Of a DNA stretch of 31,307 nt, positions 17,151-23,732 are shown piece by piece; within the stretch, counting starts at the first letter, position 1, and each line of letters begins with the position of its first letter. The position numbers were made by a program, and so were the translations under genes. The stretch spans positions 1-31,307 of the forward strand of contig CALKVB010000143.1 in assembly GCA_937996605.1 (NCBI GenBank), written 5' to 3'. The DNA comes from an uncultured Oxalobacteraceae bacterium. GTDB taxonomy: Bacteria; Pseudomonadota; Gammaproteobacteria; Burkholderiales; Burkholderiaceae_D. Under the pieces are notes generated by a model, which was not told the DNA's origin, ran no database searches, and saw only the letters and a program-made list of their open reading frames with translations.

Positions 17151-18380
17151 TTATCCCTTCACACACACCACCTGCTTCAAGGTATAAACCACCTCAACCA
17201 AATCTTTCTGCGCTTGCATGACAGCGTCGATGTCTTTGTAGGCCATAGGAATTTCGTCGATCACATCGGCGTCTTTGCGGCATTCTACGCCCTCGGTTGC
17301 GCGTTGCTGATCTTCGATGGTGAATAGCTTTTTCGCTTTGGTGCGGCTCATCACACGTCCCGCACCGTGGCTGCAGGATTGGAAGCTTTCCTCGTTTCCT
17401 AAACCGCGCACGATGTAGCTACGCGCTCCCATTGAACCTGGAATAATTCCTAATTCCCCCTTCTTGGCAGACACCGCGCCTTTACGCGTGACATACACTT
17501 CTTCACCAAAATGCGTTTCTTTCTGCACGTAGTTGTGGTGGCAATTCACCGCTTCTAAATGCGTCTCGAAAGGCTTAGTGATGATCTTGCGCATGGCGTC
17601 GATCACATGTTGCATCATGATCTCACGATTGGTTTTGGCAAACTTCTGTCCCCAACCTACCGCTTTGACGTAATCACCGAAATATTTGCTACCTTCTTCA
17701 AAGTACGATAAATCTTGATCAGGGATATTGCACAAATGCTGTTGCATGTCTTTTTTTGCCAGCTCAATAAACAAAGTTCCAATCGCATTGCCTACACCAC
17801 GCGAACCTGAGTGCAACATAATCCAAACAGTATCTCTTTCATCTAAACAGATTTCGATAAAGTGATTCCCTGTTCCTAAGGTACCTAAGTGTTTATGTTG
17901 ATTGGTATTCTTCAATTTAGGATAGTCTGCGGTGATCTCTTTAAAGGTTGGCTCTAAGGTTTTCCACGCTTCATCCACTAAGGTAGGAGGCCTATCTCCC
18001 CATGACCCTTTATCGCGACCACCACGATTGGGCGTTCTTCCGTGTGGCACGGCTTTTTCAATTGCGGCACGCAGTGGTCCTAGGTTATCCGGCAAATCCT
18101 TAGCATTCAAAGTCGTTTTGCAGGCGATCATTCCACAACCGATATCGACACCAACCGCAGCAGGAATAATCGCTTTATGCGTCGGAATGACGCTACCGAT
18201 AGTCGAACCTTTTCCCAAGTGGACATCGGGCATCACAGCCAAATGTTTGAAGATGAAAGGCATCTTGGCAGTGTTGATTAACTGTTCTTTAGCGTCGTCT
18301 TCCACAGGTACGCCTTCAGTCCACATTTTAATTGGCGCTGCATTGTCGATTTCTAGTAATTGGTAGTTTTGTGTTTTCAT
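17151..18380 (-). CDS. rtcB: RNA-splicing ligase RtcB
   Basis: RtcB joins a 2',3'-cyclic or 3'-phosphate RNA end to a 5'-OH end, using GTP and Mn2+. The 409 residues match the length of E. coli RtcB. Metal ligands include Asp79 and Cys82 in GVDIGCGM. The histidine-rich metal site includes GTGNHFIE and HSGSRGVGN. The guanylylated histidine is His338 in SCSHGAGRVMSR, and the protein ends in the usual VYTLKQVVCVKG. It is the third-order partner of the slipin and rtcA on the minus strand. The ATG at 18380 begins MKTQNYQLLE, with AAAAAAGAAGAAC upstream. Its neighbours and RtcR indicate stress-induced tRNA or rRNA repair rather than constitutive splicing. Confidence 0.96.
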   Translation of the reverse strand: MKTQNYQLLEIDNAAPIKMWTEGVPVEDDAKEQLINTAKMPFIFKHLAVMPDVHLGKGSTIGSVIPTHKAIIPAAVGVDIGCGMIACKTTLNAKDLPDNLGPLRAAIEKAVPHGRTPNRGGRDKGSWGDRPPTLVDEAWKTLEPTFKEITADYPKLKNTNQHKHLGTLGTGNHFIEICLDERDTVWIMLHSGSRGVGNAIGTLFIELAKKDMQQHLCNIPDQDLSYFEEGSKYFGDYVKAVGWGQKFAKTNREIMMQHVIDAMRKIITKPFETHLEAVNCHHNYVQKETHFGEEVYVTRKGAVSAKKGELGIIPGSMGARSYIVRGLGNEESFQSCSHGAGRVMSRTKAKKLFTIEDQQRATEGVECRKDADVIDEIPMAYKDIDAVMQAQKDLVEVVYTLKQVVCVKG

Positions 18381-18422
18381 GTTCTTCTTTTTTAGATTGC
18401 TTACAGTATTTCGTCTTTCGTT

Positions 18423-18459
18423 CCCTCGCCCGCGAGCGGGAGAGGGTTAGGGTGAGGGG
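18423..18459. repeat. Single type 1 extragenic palindrome
   Basis: CCCTCGCCCGC, GA, GCGGGAGAGGG (18423-18446) is the same element as at 4965 with one substitution in the left arm, and keeps the tail TTAGGGTGAGGGG. No inverted partner of this type is seen nearby. It lies between the slipin gene and rtcB. Confidence 0.8.
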
Positions 18460-18521
18460 CGTTCAGCACAGCAAATCTGCATTTCTCGACCCAGCGTTAC
18501 CAAGGATGCGCATGGTGGTTT

Positions 18522-18607
18522 CGTAGGGCGGGTGCAACCCGCGCCGTCCAAAGCTTGGTCTCGATAGTACTAAATTCTGGTAGCGCGGTTTGCCCCCCCG
18601 CCCTGCC
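18522..18607. repeat. Inverted pair of type 2 extragenic palindromes
   Basis: Copy 1 (18522-18545) is GTAGGGCGGGT-GCA-ACCCGCGCCG. Copy 2 (18581-18607, TAGCGCGGTTTGCC then a C run and GCCCTGCC) resembles it in the opposite orientation but is degenerate. Copy 2 ends seven bases from the stop of the slipin gene, so this pair and 18423-18459 fill nearly the whole slipin-rtcB gap. Confidence 0.7.
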
Positions 18608-18613
18608 ATTCAT

Positions 18614-19750
18614 CTACACCTTCAACTTAACCAAGCCATTCAAGACTTGATCTAAACCACCGAAGACCGAGATCTTATCGATACGTTCGGCGATCTTTTC
18701 AAGTGTTTCCAACTCCTTCAAACGCAACGCAGTTGGGTTATTTTCCATTACCCGTGCAGTGTTTAACATGGAGCGAGTGGCGTTGGTTTCTTCGCGTCTG
18801 CGGATGACATTCGCTTGCGCTGCTTTTTCCGCTTCTACTACTTGCGCCAACAGGAGCTTCATATCGCCCGGCAATACGATGTCCTTCACGCCTACGCTAA
18901 TCACTTTCACCCCGAAGCCTTGCAATTTTTCTTGCAGGTGTTGGTTGACTACAGTATCGATCACCTGTTTGTTTTCCAGTAATTCGTCAAGGCTACGAGT
19001 TCCTACCGCGGCACGCAAGGCAAATTGCAGTTCGCGATAGATGTGTTCCGCTGGCTTCGCTAAGCGGCTGTAAGCCAACTGCGCATCTTCAAATTGCCAG
19101 TTTGCGTTTAAGTTAACCCGTAAGCTGACTTTGTCGCTGGTTAATATTTCTTGGCCTGATACCTCTAAGGCCTGCAAACGCGTATCCACCATCTCTATTT
19201 GAATATCGCGATTAAAGCGCCAGTAGGCCGTTTTTCCTGGTTGTAAAACATCGATCAACTTACCTTCGACTTTCAATAGCGCGATGTGCGATTCTTGCAC
19301 CTGTACAGGTAAGATATTTTGCAAGCCGGAAATCTCTTTGCCGCGCAAAGTTGGCTGTGACAAATAGCTTAAAAGTTTGTTCGATACTTGAAAATTTTGA
19401 CTGATATCGATCGTATCGAAACTTTGCTCTGCGCCGAATTTCCAAAATAATTTACGTGATCCTGGTGCCAAAATCTCCACCAAACTCTTGTTTTCATAGC
19501 GCAAAACGACTTCTTCATCGCCAACATCGACTATATGAAAATTCTCATTAACCACGTCAATTTCGTGGCGGCGTAAGGATTCTGCGCAAGCATGTTGGAA
19601 ACGCACATTATCCATATCAAATATCTGTGCCGAGTATTTCCCGAAAAAATCGAAATAGCGATATTCGCCTGGCGCCAAGATCGTGGCGAATGCTTTGTCT
19701 TTAAACAGAATGGCGCGCTCGTTTTTTTGTACTTTGATTTTGATTCTCAT
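18614..19750 (-). CDS. Slipin-type SPFH (band 7) protein with repeated N-terminal motif
   Basis: SPFH/slipin proteins assemble on membranes as scaffolds; a slipin gene is a known companion of RtcB operons, though its role in RNA repair is not established. The 378 residues exceed the usual 250-300. The SPFH core is about 150-330 (VDTRLQALEVSGQEILTSDKVSLRVN, then a coiled coil rich in Ala/Glu around VVEAEKAAQANVIRRREE). There is no N-terminal membrane helix, unlike classic slipins. The N terminus carries the motif E/V-x-hydrophobic...IL-x-PG...F three times, with PG at 27-28, 96-97 and 171-172. The ATG at 19750 follows CAGAAAGAAAAAA. It is the first protein gene after the sigma54 promoter and tRNA-like RNAs. 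Confidence 0.85.
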   Translation of the reverse strand: MRIKIKVQKNERAILFKDKAFATILAPGEYRYFDFFGKYSAQIFDMDNVRFQHACAESLRRHEIDVVNENFHIVDVGDEEVVLRYENKSLVEILAPGSRKLFWKFGAEQSFDTIDISQNFQVSNKLLSYLSQPTLRGKEISGLQNILPVQVQESHIALLKVEGKLIDVLQPGKTAYWRFNRDIQIEMVDTRLQALEVSGQEILTSDKVSLRVNLNANWQFEDAQLAYSRLAKPAEHIYRELQFALRAAVGTRSLDELLENKQVIDTVVNQHLQEKLQGFGVKVISVGVKDIVLPGDMKLLLAQVVEAEKAAQANVIRRREETNATRSMLNTARVMENNPTALRLKELETLEKIAERIDKISVFGGLDQVLNGLVKLKV

Positions 19751-20028
19751 TTTTTTCTTTCTGATTTATTTTTATTGATTCACTCAGCATTTTTTAAAAG
19801 CAGGGTGTTTTACTATGCGCGGCAATCGATGTTGTCTATAGCATTAGTTGCGAGTTTGGCGATGGTCTTGATACTTGCTTGCTGCGTATTAACCAACCTT
19901 CAGCTTTTCTCACTTCCGCAAACTAAGAGTTCAACTCTTGCGGCGAAGAGTAAGGAAGAAATCCTGCTAAGCTTCATTCTTCCCACCCTGTACTGCATTT
20001 ACTACTTACGAAACACTTGTTGAGAGTG
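19751..20028 (-). other. Untranslated stretch between tRNA-like RNA and slipin
   Basis: I see no convincing gene in these 278 bases. One hairpin is clear: AAGAGT-TCA-ACTCTT (19925-19939), flanked by CCGC/GCGG arms (19916-19919 and 19940-19943). A possible 25-codon minus-strand frame with a GGTGGGAAGA ribosome site (starting near 19960) has no support beyond that. The region would be part of the operon transcript and may hold processing signals for the RNAs upstream. Confidence 0.5.
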
Positions 20029-20101
20029 TGTTGGAGCGGGATTCGAACCCGCTACAGATCGATTATTAGTCGATTGCTCTACCAGAATGAGCTATCCATT
20101 T
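20029..20101 (-). ncRNA. tRNA-like RNA with broken acceptor stem and AAU anticodon loop
   Basis: On the minus strand the sequence folds like a full tRNA. It has TA at positions 8-9, a D arm GCTC-ATTCTGGTA-GAGC and an anticodon arm ATCGA-CTAATAA-TCGAT. A 5-base variable region CTGTA and a T arm GCGGG-TTCGAAT-CCCGC follow. The acceptor stem does not close: AAATGGA against TCCAACA pairs at only four of seven positions, and no CCA follows. The loop would present anticodon AAU, which bacteria do not normally use for isoleucine. It starts directly after the CCA of the neighbouring tRNA-like module. It is therefore probably not a decoding tRNA but a tRNA mimic or a decayed tRNA within the RtcR-controlled transcript. 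Confidence 0.75.
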
Positions 20102-20152
20102 TGGTGGCGATGTCAGGAATCGAACCTGAGGATATTCCCCAGAATCATCGCC
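20102..20152 (-). ncRNA. Mini tRNA-like module with acceptor stem, T arm and CCA but no anticodon arm
   Basis: Reading the minus strand, GGCGATG (20152-20146) pairs perfectly with CATCGCC (20112-20106), followed by discriminator A and an encoded CCA. The T arm TCAGG-TTCGATT-CCTGA adjoins the 3' acceptor strand as in tRNA. Only 16 bases separate the 5' acceptor strand and the T arm; they form a short hairpin ATTC-TGGG-GAAT plus ATCC, in place of D, anticodon and variable arms. The 5' portion (GATTCTGG) recalls the D-loop of the tmRNA tRNA-like domain, but no tag reading frame is present. Rtc operons of enterobacteria carry Y RNAs whose distal part mimics tRNA, so a comparable role in Rtc regulation or as RtcB/RtcA/RlaP substrate is my inference. 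Confidence 0.78.
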
Positions 20153-20279
20153 ATACCTTAAGTTCCCTTGTTGCGGCATACCTGAAACCGATCAAATTTG
20201 GAGAAACTCCGCATTGAGGCTCATGTACCAGTAGGGCTGTTTGAACCCTAGCTATTTGCTTCAATTTTGCTTAAGACAT
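20153..20279 (-). ncRNA. 5' part of the RtcR-controlled transcript, structured RNA of unknown class
   Basis: This leads from the predicted sigma54 start (about 20278) into the tRNA-like modules. On the minus strand it contains TAGGG-TTCAAACAG-CCCTA (hairpin, plus-strand 20232-20250) resembling a T arm with an enlarged loop. It also has TTGAAGC that could pair with GCCTCAA (six of seven), a GGAG-TTT-CTCC hairpin and a 5-bp TGCGG/CCGCA closing stem (20172-20176 with 20209-20213). A TGGTA with GAGC recalls a D arm. I could not assign it to a known RNA class. It may be a third tRNA-like module or the Y-RNA-like stem part. Confidence 0.5.
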
Positions 20280-20288
20280 CTTCTGTAT

Positions 20289-20305
20289 TGCGAATTGCGT
20301 GCCAG
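20289..20305 (-). promoter_or_regulatory. Sigma54 (-24/-12) promoter of the rtc operon
   Basis: The minus strand reads CTGGCACG-CAAT-TCGCA, against the consensus YTGGCACG-N4-TTGCW: one mismatch in the -12 box. GG (20303-20302) and GC (20291-20290) have the required 10 intervening bases. Its position, divergent from the sigma54 activator gene rtcR and upstream of the tRNA-like RNAs, slipin and rtcBA, is what the Rtc system predicts. Transcription should begin near 20278. Enhancer sites for RtcR are expected in the AT-rich 20306-20441, but I found no convincing repeat there. Confidence 0.85.
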
Positions 20306-20376
20306 TTTTTCGTTTGTTGATGCCAGATATTATTAAGTGATTGATTTTATGAATAATTTTATTTTTTAGGCTGATT

Positions 20377-20405
20377 TTGATTATTTTTCTCATTTGCTGC
20401 ATACT
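20377..20405 (+). promoter_or_regulatory. Candidate sigma70 promoter of rtcR
   Basis: TTGATT (20377-20382), a 17-base spacer and CATACT (20400-20405) lie about 40 bases before rtcR. The match to consensus is four of six in each box. A constitutive low-level promoter would suit an activator gene. Confidence 0.35.
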
Positions 20406-20441
20406 TCTCATAATTATAAAATTAGCGTGCAATTTATAAAA

Positions 20442-22079
20442 ATGGATAAAGTTGTTTTTGGTTTTCTGGGTACCACACTGGACGCGGGTTTTAATGCTGC
20501 GCGTTGGGAGCGTTGGCGTCCGACAGTGTCGATATGCCAGCAAGAGGATGTGTTGATTCACAAGTTGGTGCTGTTCCATGGCGGCGGCAAAGGCGATTTA
20601 TTGAAATTAGTGATCGCCGATATTCAAAGGGTGTCGCCAGATACGGTGGTGGAACCGGTGCTGATGTCGATTAAAGATCCTTGGGATTTTGTCGAGGTGT
20701 ATTCCGCATTGCATGACTTCGTGCGACGCTATCCGTTTGATACTCAATCTCATGAGTACTTGGTGCATATCACTACCGGTACTCACGTCGCACAGATTTG
20801 CTTGTTCTTGTTGACCGAGGCACGCTATTTCCCTGCCAAGTTATTGCAAACTTCACCGCCGCGACGCAGTGGCTTCCCAGAGACCGGACAAATCGAAGTG
20901 GTGGATCTCGATCTGTCGCAATACAATCAATTGGCGGCTCGTTTCGAGGAAGAACGTCAAGAAGATTTGTCTTTTTTGAAATTTGGTATTGCCACTAAAA
21001 ATGCCAAGTTCAATCGCACCATAGAAGAAATCGAACAGGTCGCGCTGCGTTCGCAAACGCCCATTCTGTTGACGGGCCCAACCGGCGCGGGTAAATCATT
21101 TCTGGCGCGTCGCATTTACGAATTAAAAAAAGCCAAGCATCAATTGCAAGGTGAATTCATCGATGTTAATTGCGCTACCTTGCGCGGTGACGGTGCGATG
21201 TCTGCCTTATTTGGTCACGTTAAAGGATCTTTTACCGGCGCCTTACAGGCACGCGCAGGTTATTTGAAAGCCGCTGATGATGGTTTGTTATTTCTCGATG
21301 AAATTGGTGAGCTTGGCCTCGATGAGCAAGCCATGCTACTCAAGGCCATCGAAGAAAAACGCTTCTTCCCTCTGGGGGGGGATAAAGAAGTGGCGAGTGA
21401 TTTTCAGCTGATTGCGGGCACCCACCGAGATCTGGCGCAAGATGTGCGTGCAGGGCGCTTTCGCGAAGATTTATTTGCGCGTATTAATACTTGGCTGTAC
21501 ACCTTGCCTGGTTTAAAAGATCGACGCGAAGATATCGAGCCTAATCTTGATTTTGAGCTGGATAGAATCGCGCATCAGTTAGGTAAAAAGGTACGTTTTA
21601 ATTCCGATGCGAAGCAAGTCTATTTGCGGTATGCCATGGATGTCGCGACTGAATGGTCCGGTAATTTTCGCGATCTCTCCGCGAGCCTATTGCGTATGGC
21701 TACTTTGTCGGATGGTGGGCGCATCGATATGCCGAATGTGGAGCGAGAATTGCAAAGATTGCAGCAACGATCGCCGCGAAAACTGACGCAGCATGCTCAG
21801 GAGTTATCAAACGATGAGGCCTTGCTCGACCATCCAGATTGGTTAGCGCTGCAAGCAAATTTAGATCCATTCGATCAAGTACAACTGGCATATGTGGTGC
21901 AAGTCTGCCGTCAAAGTTCGACTTTGTCAGATGCTGGTCGCCGTTTGTTTCAACGCAGCCGTCAAGAGAAAAAATTATCGAACGACGCCGATCGCTTAAG
22001 AAAATATTTAGCGAAATTTGGATTGCAGTTCGCTCAATTGCAAACTTGGTCAACGATCACAAGTCGAGGAACGACGTAA
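20442..22079 (+). CDS. rtcR: RtcR, sigma54-dependent activator of the RNA-repair operon
   Basis: RtcR switches on the divergent rtc operon. The protein (545 residues from ATG 20442; E. coli RtcR has about 530) has an N-terminal CARF-like Rossmann domain (about 1-180: GFLGTTLD, HITTGTHVAQICLFLLTEARYFPAKL), which in this family senses RNA ends with 2',3'-cyclic phosphate. An AAA+ domain follows, with Walker A GPTGAGKS (212-219), the sigma54-contacting loop GSFTGA (262-267) and Walker B LLFLDE. A Fis-like helix-turn-helix lies at the C terminus. The loop has Ser263 where the canonical GAFTGA has Ala. An in-frame ATG at 20394 would add 16 residues with no family match; MDKVVFGFLGTTLD is the family start. 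Convergent with the gene at 22102. Confidence 0.96.
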   Translation: MDKVVFGFLGTTLDAGFNAARWERWRPTVSICQQEDVLIHKLVLFHGGGKGDLLKLVIADIQRVSPDTVVEPVLMSIKDPWDFVEVYSALHDFVRRYPFDTQSHEYLVHITTGTHVAQICLFLLTEARYFPAKLLQTSPPRRSGFPETGQIEVVDLDLSQYNQLAARFEEERQEDLSFLKFGIATKNAKFNRTIEEIEQVALRSQTPILLTGPTGAGKSFLARRIYELKKAKHQLQGEFIDVNCATLRGDGAMSALFGHVKGSFTGALQARAGYLKAADDGLLFLDEIGELGLDEQAMLLKAIEEKRFFPLGGDKEVASDFQLIAGTHRDLAQDVRAGRFREDLFARINTWLYTLPGLKDRREDIEPNLDFELDRIAHQLGKKVRFNSDAKQVYLRYAMDVATEWSGNFRDLSASLLRMATLSDGGRIDMPNVERELQRLQQRSPRKLTQHAQELSNDEALLDHPDWLALQANLDPFDQVQLAYVVQVCRQSSTLSDAGRRLFQRSRQEKKLSNDADRLRKYLAKFGLQFAQLQTWSTITSRGTT

Positions 22080-22097
22080 GCTCATTCTCTGAGCTTA
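22077..22097. terminator. Hairpin at the convergent end of rtcR
   Basis: TAAGCTCA (22077-22084) and TGAGCTTA (22090-22097) form a perfect 8-bp stem with a 5-base loop. The rtcR stop codon is inside it. It lies between rtcR and the convergent binding-protein gene. It lacks a T run on the plus strand, so it may be a weak terminator or act by stem stability. Confidence 0.45.
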
Positions 22098-22101
22098 ACA
22101 T

Positions 22102-22887
22102 TCAGGGTTGTAGCGCCTTGTAGCCAACTTTCCATGTTTCATGAATGCGCTGTAGTGTTTTGTCTTTCGTCATTATTTGAAATTCGTTTTGCAATTGTTC
22201 GATCAGCGCTTTATCACTCTTCTTGCTCATCGCGATAAATAAGGAAGTGTCACGTGGCAGATGTAGCACCTGTTCAACGTCCTCCGGCATCAGGCCGCAA
22301 GTGTGGAGGAAGATCTTAATTCCATTCGGGTCGAAAGGAATAAGATCAACACGGTTCGCTTTGAACTTTCTGCAATTTGAGACATTGCTTGGCGCCGTAT
22401 CTATTTTTGCTTTGAATTTATTTAACAATGTAATGGTTGAACTGCTGGCGATATCCCCGATCACATAATCTTTTATGTCATCGATGGATTTCACTTGAAT
22501 CTCCTTACGTGCTTTGAGTTTGAACAGCCAAACTTCACTACTGGTAATGGGGCCAATCCAATAATAGGAGTCCTCTCGTTCGGGATTTCGGGCTAAGCTA
22601 AATACCATCACATTCGGTGTGTCTCTGGCTGTTTGCAGTGCCCGAGTCCATGGTTGAGCTTCAGCTTGTAAGCTAAATCCGGCGCGTCCTACCAAGGTTT
22701 TTGCGACATCGTAAACTAAACCTTGAAGTTGTTTCTTAAACTGAAAATTGTAAGGGTAAGCGTCTTCGCTCGTGAAGGCTTTGAGAGAGGGCTTCTCATT
22801 CGCAACCGCATTACTAGAGCTTAAGAATCCCAAACTGAGTAAACACGTCGTCAGGATAGAGTTGAATCTAGCCGTTGAATTTGTCAT
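22102..22887 (-). CDS. Periplasmic substrate-binding protein, amino-acid ABC transporter type
   Basis: The protein belongs to the bacterial extracellular solute-binding family 3. From the ATG at 22887 (AAGGGAAC upstream) it has 261 residues with a signal peptide (hydrophobic at about 9-22, site near NAVA|NEK). It then shows the usual order: YPYNFQ, GLVYDVAKTLVGRAGFSLQAEAQPWTRALQTA, a hinge with SIDDIKDYVIGDIASSS, and a C-terminal DTSLFIAMSKKSDKALIEQLQNEF. An in-frame start at 22941 adds 18 non-signal residues and is less likely. No permease or ATPase gene is adjacent, so it may serve a distant transporter or act as an orphan sensor. Ligand unknown; an amino acid or polar compound is usual for the family. 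Confidence 0.8.
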   Translation of the reverse strand: MTNSTARFNSILTTCLLSLGFLSSSNAVANEKPSLKAFTSEDAYPYNFQFKKQLQGLVYDVAKTLVGRAGFSLQAEAQPWTRALQTARDTPNVMVFSLARNPEREDSYYWIGPITSSEVWLFKLKARKEIQVKSIDDIKDYVIGDIASSSTITLLNKFKAKIDTAPSNVSNCRKFKANRVDLIPFDPNGIKIFLHTCGLMPEDVEQVLHLPRDTSLFIAMSKKSDKALIEQLQNEFQIMTKDKTLQRIHETWKVGYKALQP

Positions 22888-23078
22888 TGTGAGTTCCCTT
22901 TGATCGATGTTGACTTCTACGCTTCGCCACACAATACTCACCTCATTTTAAGAGATTCAATTTGAACAGGCGAGTAATTTCGCGTTTGTATGGTGAAGTC
23001 ATTGAAAGAAGTCATTTCAGTTCAGCACTCATTTCCACCAGTAGGCTATGATGGTGCCTCTTATGCAAGGAAATAGAG

Positions 23079-23714
23079 ATGGTGAAAACCTGGAATCTTG
23101 ATGATGTGAGTTGGATGGCACTTGAGGCGCCGTACACTTTTTATTTGCCTTCCCCTCAGCTAATCGCTCAGCTCAGGCTAGGCGATGTGGTGAAGTTGAT
23201 TTTTCGTTGCCCAGTTGAGAACGATCGTAATTGGTCTGCTGAACGAATGTGGGTCGAGATTGTACAAATTTCCGGCAATGAGTTTCGTGGCAAACTCAAA
23301 AATACGCCTAACTATATTCCTGATTTGAGTTTTGATCAGGAGCTTGTATTTTCACCTCAGCATATCATTCAAACTCAACGTGAAGACCCTGTGCCACATC
23401 TTGCAGGACGCTATGCGAAGAAGTGTTTTGTGACCAATCGAGTGCTGAATGACAAGATGGCGGTTGATTATTTGTCGCATGAGGAAATTGATGAGGCAGG
23501 TAAATCTCATGATTTTAGCGGCTGGACTTTGTGCGCTGGTGATGAGACCGATGAGTATCTTGATAATGAAGATAATTGGCACTTCGTTTCTTTGGGTTTA
23601 ATTTTGAATCAAGATGATCGTTTTAGGTGTTTGTTGGATACACCTGAGAGTAAAGGAAAACAATTTCAGTGGGATGTATCGCTCAAGTCCTATCAAGAAA
23701 TTATTGATCAGTGA
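23079..23714 (+). CDS. DUF2314/DUF2185-like two-domain protein
   Basis: The 211-residue cytoplasmic protein has no signal peptide. The first half (about 1-105: GDVVKLIFRCP...ERMWVEIVQISGNEFRGKLKNTP...DQELVFSPQHIIQT) resembles DUF2314. The second half (about 110-205: CFVTNRVLNDKMAVDYL, GWTLCAGDETDEYLDN, NWHFVSLGLILN) resembles DUF2185, an immunity-protein-like domain group (Imm33-like) widespread in bacteria. Assignment is from memory of domain motifs. Its stop is 18 bases before the lipase gene, suggesting co-transcription. Whether it is an immunity protein for that lipase is unproven. Confidence 0.65.
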   Translation: MVKTWNLDDVSWMALEAPYTFYLPSPQLIAQLRLGDVVKLIFRCPVENDRNWSAERMWVEIVQISGNEFRGKLKNTPNYIPDLSFDQELVFSPQHIIQTQREDPVPHLAGRYAKKCFVTNRVLNDKMAVDYLSHEEIDEAGKSHDFSGWTLCAGDETDEYLDNEDNWHFVSLGLILNQDDRFRCLLDTPESKGKQFQWDVSLKSYQEIIDQ

Positions 23715-23732
23715 AATCGAATATAGGCTGCT

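Noticed and set aside
19592..20023. 143-codon plus-strand frame overlapping the slipin start
   Set aside because: The slipin gene and the rtc transcript run the other way, and the frame has no start signals. The protein begins inside antisense slipin sequence.
20102..20152. tmRNA
   Set aside because: The 5' part looks like the tmRNA D-loop, but there is no tag reading frame, no pseudoknot region and the two acceptor strands are only about 40 bases apart.
20017..20217. 66-codon plus-strand frame over the tRNA-like region
   Set aside because: The bases are explained by tRNA arms on the minus strand, whose pairing is far better evidence than the open frame.
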